The notes under the pieces were generated by a model. The model ran no database searches, was not told the DNA's origin, and was given only the letters and a program-made list of their open reading frames with translations. The translations under genes and the position numbers were made by a program. From contig DATJJW010000113.1 of the NCBI GenBank assembly GCA_035491935.1, forward strand, positions 1-10,062: a stretch of DNA of 10,062 nucleotides, given 5' to 3'. The DNA comes from DATJJW01 sp035491935. Lineage in GTDB: Bacteria; Pseudomonadota; Alphaproteobacteria; ATCC43930; CGMCC-115725. Below, one piece after another: positions 7,549 through 10,062 of this stretch; within the stretch, counting starts at the first letter, position 1; each line of letters opens with the position of its first letter.

Positions 7549-7601
7549 TTTCGATCGAATATCCGGCATCTGGGAAACACTCTTCCGAATTTCGATCGAA
7601 T
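7549..7601. promoter_or_regulatory. Paired palindromic operator candidate TTCGATCGAA
   Basis: TTTCGATCGAAT is present at 7549-7560 and 7590-7601. Its core TTCGATCGAA is a perfect 10-bp palindrome. The copies are 41 bp apart start to start, about four helical turns, which would place two bound proteins on one DNA face. A related half, ATTCGATCTAAA, follows at 7654-7665. The likeliest binder is the LysR protein at 9010-9924, but no direct evidence links them. Confidence 0.5.
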
Positions 7602-7647
7602 GATGAGGCGATATTCAACCGGGATGCGGAAGAGTATCTGTCAATCA

Positions 7648-7695
7648 TCGGGCATTCGATCTAAACGCGACGCCGTATAGGGTCTCGGGCATTCG
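7648..7695 (+). repeat. Direct repeat TCGGGCATTCG, two copies
   Basis: Exact 11-bp copies lie at 7648-7658 and 7685-7695, 37 bp apart, in the leader just upstream of the MFS gene. They may be a second regulator site or a small duplication. Confidence 0.4.
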
Positions 7696-7720
7696 GCGTG
7701 CCTTAGAGGAGATAGGTTTC

Positions 7721-8929
7721 ATGTCCCATATTGCCATCGGCCATGGCGGCCGCCCCGAGCCGAATGCCTGGCGCGCGACCCTGTCGGGGCTCTGTGCCAG
7801 CCTGGTCGGCATCGGCCTCGCGCGTTTCGCCTATACGCCGCTGCTGCCGGCGATCATCGGCGCGCATTGGTTCCAGGCCTCGGCTGCGGCTTATCTGGGC
7901 GCGGCCAACCTGGCGGGCTATCTCGCCGGCGCCCTGCTCGGCGCGCCGATGGCGCGGCGCATGGCCGCGCCCACCGTGCTGCGCGGCATGATGGTGCTGG
8001 CCGCGCTCTCCTTCTTCGCCTGCGCCTGGCCGCTCGATTTCCTCTGGTACTTCGCCTGGCGCTTCGCTGCCGGGCTTTCGGGCGGCGTGCTCATGGTCCT
8101 GGCGGCGACGACGATCCTGCCGCATATCCCGCCGTCGCGGCGCGGCATCGTCAGTGGCGCGATCTTCATGGGGCTCGGCTTCGGCATCGCCGCCTCCGGC
8201 ACGCTGGTGCCGCTGCTGCTGCGCCAGGGCCTGGCGCAAAGCTGGATCGGGCTCGGCATCCTCTCCATCGTGCTGACCGCCGTCGCGTGGCATGGCTGGC
8301 CGCAGCAGCAGCCCGCCGCGGCGAGCCACCACAGGATGCCGCACGGGCCGCTGCCGACGCTGCAGCTGCGCGCGGTTTACGTCGAATATGGGCTGAACGC
8401 ACTCGGCATCGTGCCGCATATGATCTTCCTGGTCGATTTCGTCGCCCGCGGCCTGCACCAGGGTCTGAATGTCGGCGCGCAATATTGGGTGCTGTTCGGG
8501 CTGGGCGCGACCGTGGGGCCGCTGCTGGCCGGCCATCTCGCCGACCGCACCGGCTTCGGCCCGGCCCTGCGCCTGGCCTATCTGATCCAGGCCGCCGCCG
8601 TGGCCCTGCCGGCCTTCGGTTTGGGCGATGGCTGGCTGATCCTCTCCAGCGTCGTGACCGGCGCCTTCATCCCGGGCATCGTGACCTTGGTGCTGGGCCG
8701 GACCCAGGAACTGCTGGCCCACCACCCGTCGCTGCAAAAGCCGGCCTGGAGCAAGGCGACCACGGCCTTCGCGCTCAGCCAGGCGATCGCCGCCTATGCC
8801 CTCTCCTATCTCTTCGTCCAGAGCGGCGGCAATTATCAACTGCTCTTCGCCGTGGGCGCGGTGGCCTTGGTCCTGGCGCTGGCGACCGATCTCGTCGTCG
8901 CGGTCACGGTGAAACCGCAAACACGCTGA
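7721..8929 (+). CDS. YbfB/YjiJ-family MFS transporter
   Basis: A 402-residue inner-membrane protein, hydrophobic almost throughout, with roughly 12 membrane helices and the length of the major facilitator superfamily. The first helix carries LVGIGLARFAYTPLLPAI (about 28-45), the hallmark of the YbfB/YjiJ group; the usual conserved acidic/basic loop follows as GAPMARR. A central hydrophilic loop near residues 188-205 separates the two six-helix halves. These transporters are generally small-molecule exporters or importers with unassigned substrates. The ATG has GAGGAG 9 nt upstream. It is divergent from the SDR operon and followed after 80 bp by the LysR gene on the same strand, so it may move the substrate or product of the SDR/tautomerase/monooxygenase set (inference). 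Confidence 0.9.
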   Translation: MSHIAIGHGGRPEPNAWRATLSGLCASLVGIGLARFAYTPLLPAIIGAHWFQASAAAYLGAANLAGYLAGALLGAPMARRMAAPTVLRGMMVLAALSFFACAWPLDFLWYFAWRFAAGLSGGVLMVLAATTILPHIPPSRRGIVSGAIFMGLGFGIAASGTLVPLLLRQGLAQSWIGLGILSIVLTAVAWHGWPQQQPAAASHHRMPHGPLPTLQLRAVYVEYGLNALGIVPHMIFLVDFVARGLHQGLNVGAQYWVLFGLGATVGPLLAGHLADRTGFGPALRLAYLIQAAAVALPAFGLGDGWLILSSVVTGAFIPGIVTLVLGRTQELLAHHPSLQKPAWSKATTAFALSQAIAAYALSYLFVQSGGNYQLLFAVGAVALVLALATDLVVAVTVKPQTR

Positions 8930-8951
8930 TCCCGGCACGCTGATTGCCGGC
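8922..8951 (+). repeat. 14-bp tandem duplication and small hairpin at the MFS stop codon
   Basis: CACGCTGAT followed by a CCGG-containing tail occurs at 8922 and again at 8936. The first copy includes the MFS stop TGA (8927-8929). CCGGCA (8932-8937) can pair with TGCCGG (8945-8950) around a 7-nt loop. No T-run follows, so it is at most a weak or Rho-assisted stop. Confidence 0.5.
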
Positions 8952-9009
8952 AGGCGATCGAGTGCCTATGCTCTGCCGATCATCATTGCGGAAATCGGAA
9001 GAGCGAGGC

Positions 9010-9924
9010 ATGGATCGCATCGATGCCATGAAGGTCTTCGTCGCGGCGGTCGACGAAGGCAGCCTGGCCGGCGCCGGGCGCAAGCTGCGCAAATCGCCGG
9101 CGGCCATCAGCCGGGCAGTGGCATTCCTGGAGGCGCATGTCGGCGTCCAGCTGCTGCATCGCACGACCCGGTCGCTGGCCTTGAGCGAGGCGGGCGAGCG
9201 CTATGCCGTCGCCTGCCGCCGCATGCTGACCGATCTGGAGGAAGCCGACATCCTGGCCGCGGGCGAACGCTCCGCCCCGCGCGGCACCCTGACATTGACC
9301 GCCCCGGTGGTCGCCGGCGAAGAGATGCTGCGCCCGATCCTCGACGCCTTCATGGAGGAATATCCGGCGGTCTCCGCCCGGCTGCTGCTGCTCGACCGGC
9401 CGGTCAATCTGATCGAGGAGGGCATCGACGTCGCCATGCGCATCGCGCATCTGGCGGATTCGACCCTGGTCGCGATCAGGCTGGGCGAGGTGCGCCGCGT
9501 GGTGACGGCGGCGCCCCGCTATCTCGCAAGGCATCCCAAGATCGAGGAACCGGCCGACCTAGCCCGGCACCAGATCATCGCCATGACCCATTTCGGCATC
9601 GAATCCTGGAGCTTTCCGCCGTTGCCGGGATCGACGGTTCCCCGCACCGTGACGCTCAACCCTCGGCTCGCCGTCAACAGCGTGCGTGGCGCCATCGCCA
9701 GCGCCGTCGATGGACGCGGCGTCACGCGCATATTCTCCTATCACCTTGCCGAACCGGTACAGACGGGCGCACTGGAGATCGTGCTGCGCCGGGACGAGTC
9801 CGCGCCGCTGCCGGTACACCTGATCGCGCCCCATGGCAGGCTGTCGGTGCCGAAGGTGCGCGCCTTCGTCGATTTCGCCGTACCGCGCCTGCGCCAGCAC
9901 TTCACCAGGCTGATGCTGCCTTAG
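9010..9924 (+). CDS. LysR-family transcriptional regulator
   Basis: A 304-residue regulator of normal family length. The N-terminal winged helix-turn-helix (about 1-60) reads MDRIDAMKVFVAAVDEGSLAG..., then the recognition-helix region RKSPAAISRAVAFLE and LLHRTTRSLALSEAG, all typical of the CrgA-like branch. A linker helix (60-90) and a periplasmic-binding-type effector domain (about 90-300) follow. I chose ATG 9010 because GGAAGAG (8997-9003) ends 6 nt upstream and the protein then starts at the conserved LysR N-terminus; the frame is open back to 8944. It lies after the MFS gene and probably controls the 7482-7720 region. Its stop TAG (9922-9924) is TA from host plus G from the right IS. The C-terminus looks complete, so little was lost. 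Confidence 0.92.
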   Translation: MDRIDAMKVFVAAVDEGSLAGAGRKLRKSPAAISRAVAFLEAHVGVQLLHRTTRSLALSEAGERYAVACRRMLTDLEEADILAAGERSAPRGTLTLTAPVVAGEEMLRPILDAFMEEYPAVSARLLLLDRPVNLIEEGIDVAMRIAHLADSTLVAIRLGEVRRVVTAAPRYLARHPKIEEPADLARHQIIAMTHFGIESWSFPPLPGSTVPRTVTLNPRLAVNSVRGAIASAVDGRGVTRIFSYHLAEPVQTGALEIVLRRDESAPLPVHLIAPHGRLSVPKVRAFVDFAVPRLRQHFTRLMLP

Positions 9925-9937
9925 GAAGTGTGGACAG

Positions 9938-10062
9938 TTATTTGAGCCACAGGACGGTAGCTGCGATTGTCACGACGGCCAGGTAATTCCTGGCCGTCTT
10001 TTCATATCGGGTAGCGACACGCCGAAACTGCTTGAGCTTGGAGAAGCAGCATTCGACCAAGT
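9938..10062 (-). CDS. IS5-family DDE transposase, C-terminal 40 residues (partial)
   Basis: The reading frame enters from the right edge and ends at TAA (9940-9938). The visible peptide starts LVECCFSKLKQFRRVATRYE and is identical in amino acids to the tail of the left copy. It holds the catalytic Glu and the following Lys of the Y(2)R(3)E(6)K signature; the Tyr and Arg lie just outside the window. Confidence 0.86.
   Translation of the reverse strand, partial: LVECCFSKLKQFRRVATRYEKTARNYLAVVTIAATVLWLK
9974..10002 (+). terminator. Hairpin plus T-run inside right IS, facing the LysR gene
   Basis: GACGGCCAGG (9974-9983) and CCTGGCCGTC (9989-9998) form a perfect 10-bp stem with loop TAATT, followed on the plus strand by TTTT (9999-10002). 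It begins 50 bp past the LysR stop codon and is the same element as in the left copy. It would end LysR transcription before it runs far antisense through the transposase gene. Confidence 0.6.

Larger units (their letters stand above)
7482..7720. promoter_or_regulatory. Divergent control region between SDR operon and MFS gene
   Basis: A 239-bp AT-richer gap between divergent starts. It holds two exact TTTCGATCGAAT copies and two TCGGGCATTCG copies (listed separately). Weak promoter candidates: for the MFS gene CTGTCA (7638-7643) and TCTAAA (7660-7665) with 16 bp between; for the SDR operon CATACT (minus strand, 7538-7533) with TATTCG 17 bp upstream, which would overlap the first palindrome. 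The MFS ribosome site is GAGGAG at 7706-7711. Both promoters are tentative. The region is the obvious target of the LysR protein encoded after the MFS gene. Confidence 0.55.
9924..10062 (-). mobile_element. IS5-type insertion sequence, 3' end (right copy, inverted)
   Basis: The reverse complement of this segment matches 47-185 at 137 of 139 positions. The differences are a synonymous TGT/TGC change (position 60 of the left copy) and G/T at position 175 near the terminus. The element starts GGAAGTGTGG at 9924 straight after host TA (9922-9923). The rest lies beyond the window. Confidence 0.87.

Noticed and set aside
7482..7580. N-terminal extension of the SDR (33 extra codons)
   Set aside because: It lies in the promoter region, covers part of the operator candidate and resembles no SDR N-terminus; ATG 7481 has a strong ribosome site.
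7703..8938. 411-codon open frame on - opposite the MFS gene
   Set aside because: Low-complexity Gln/Arg/Asp-rich translation with no recognisable fold; the plus strand has clear MFS motifs and a ribosome site.
7867..8943. 358-codon open frame on + overlapping the MFS gene in another frame
   Set aside because: Arg/Ala/Gly-rich shadow without membrane segments or family likeness.

Overview
The window is GC-rich, densely packed bacterial DNA with short intergenic gaps, good Shine-Dalgarno sites and an alphaproteobacterial flavour. That reading rests on a large hybrid kinase with a PleD-type cyclase, YbfB/YjiJ and LysR families, and general protein style. Rhodospirillales is my best guess, but nothing here is diagnostic. 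All eight internal genes look chromosomal. The two edges are visibly less GC-rich and belong to an insertion sequence.

Layout. (1) 1-185: the 3' end of an IS5-type insertion sequence, transposase on +. (2) 185-4353, minus strand: a two-gene signalling operon, a membrane hybrid histidine kinase (sensor, HisKA, HATPase, two receivers, Hpt) overlapping by 4 bp a REC-GGDEF diguanylate cyclase. (3) 4511-5329, plus: a stand-alone DUF72 (YecE-like) protein. (4) 5333-7481, minus: a probable operon of a short-chain dehydrogenase (SDR), a 4-oxalocrotonate-tautomerase-like protein and a class I nitronate monooxygenase. (5) 7482-7720: a 239-bp divergent control region with two copies of a perfect 10-bp palindrome. 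(6) 7721-9924, plus: a YbfB/YjiJ-family MFS transporter and a LysR regulator. (7) 9924-10062: a second, inverted copy of the same IS end.

How the genes work together (inference). The kinase probably passes phosphate His-Asp-His-Asp to the cyclase and so converts a periplasmic signal into cyclic-di-GMP. The LysR/MFS and SDR/tautomerase/nitronate-monooxygenase genes share one divergent control region and look like one inducible unit handling a small reactive compound. The substrate is unknown, and the SDR lacks the family's catalytic tyrosine.

The most unusual structure is at the edges. Two nearly identical IS copies (2 differences in the 139 shared bases) face each other, tails inward. Each joins its neighbour exactly inside that gene's stop codon: TA from the host, G from the IS. 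In each copy, 50 bp inside the junction, a 10-bp hairpin plus T-run can act as a terminator for the host gene. No tRNA, rRNA, CRISPR array or origin was seen, and no stretch above 300 bases lacks a gene.
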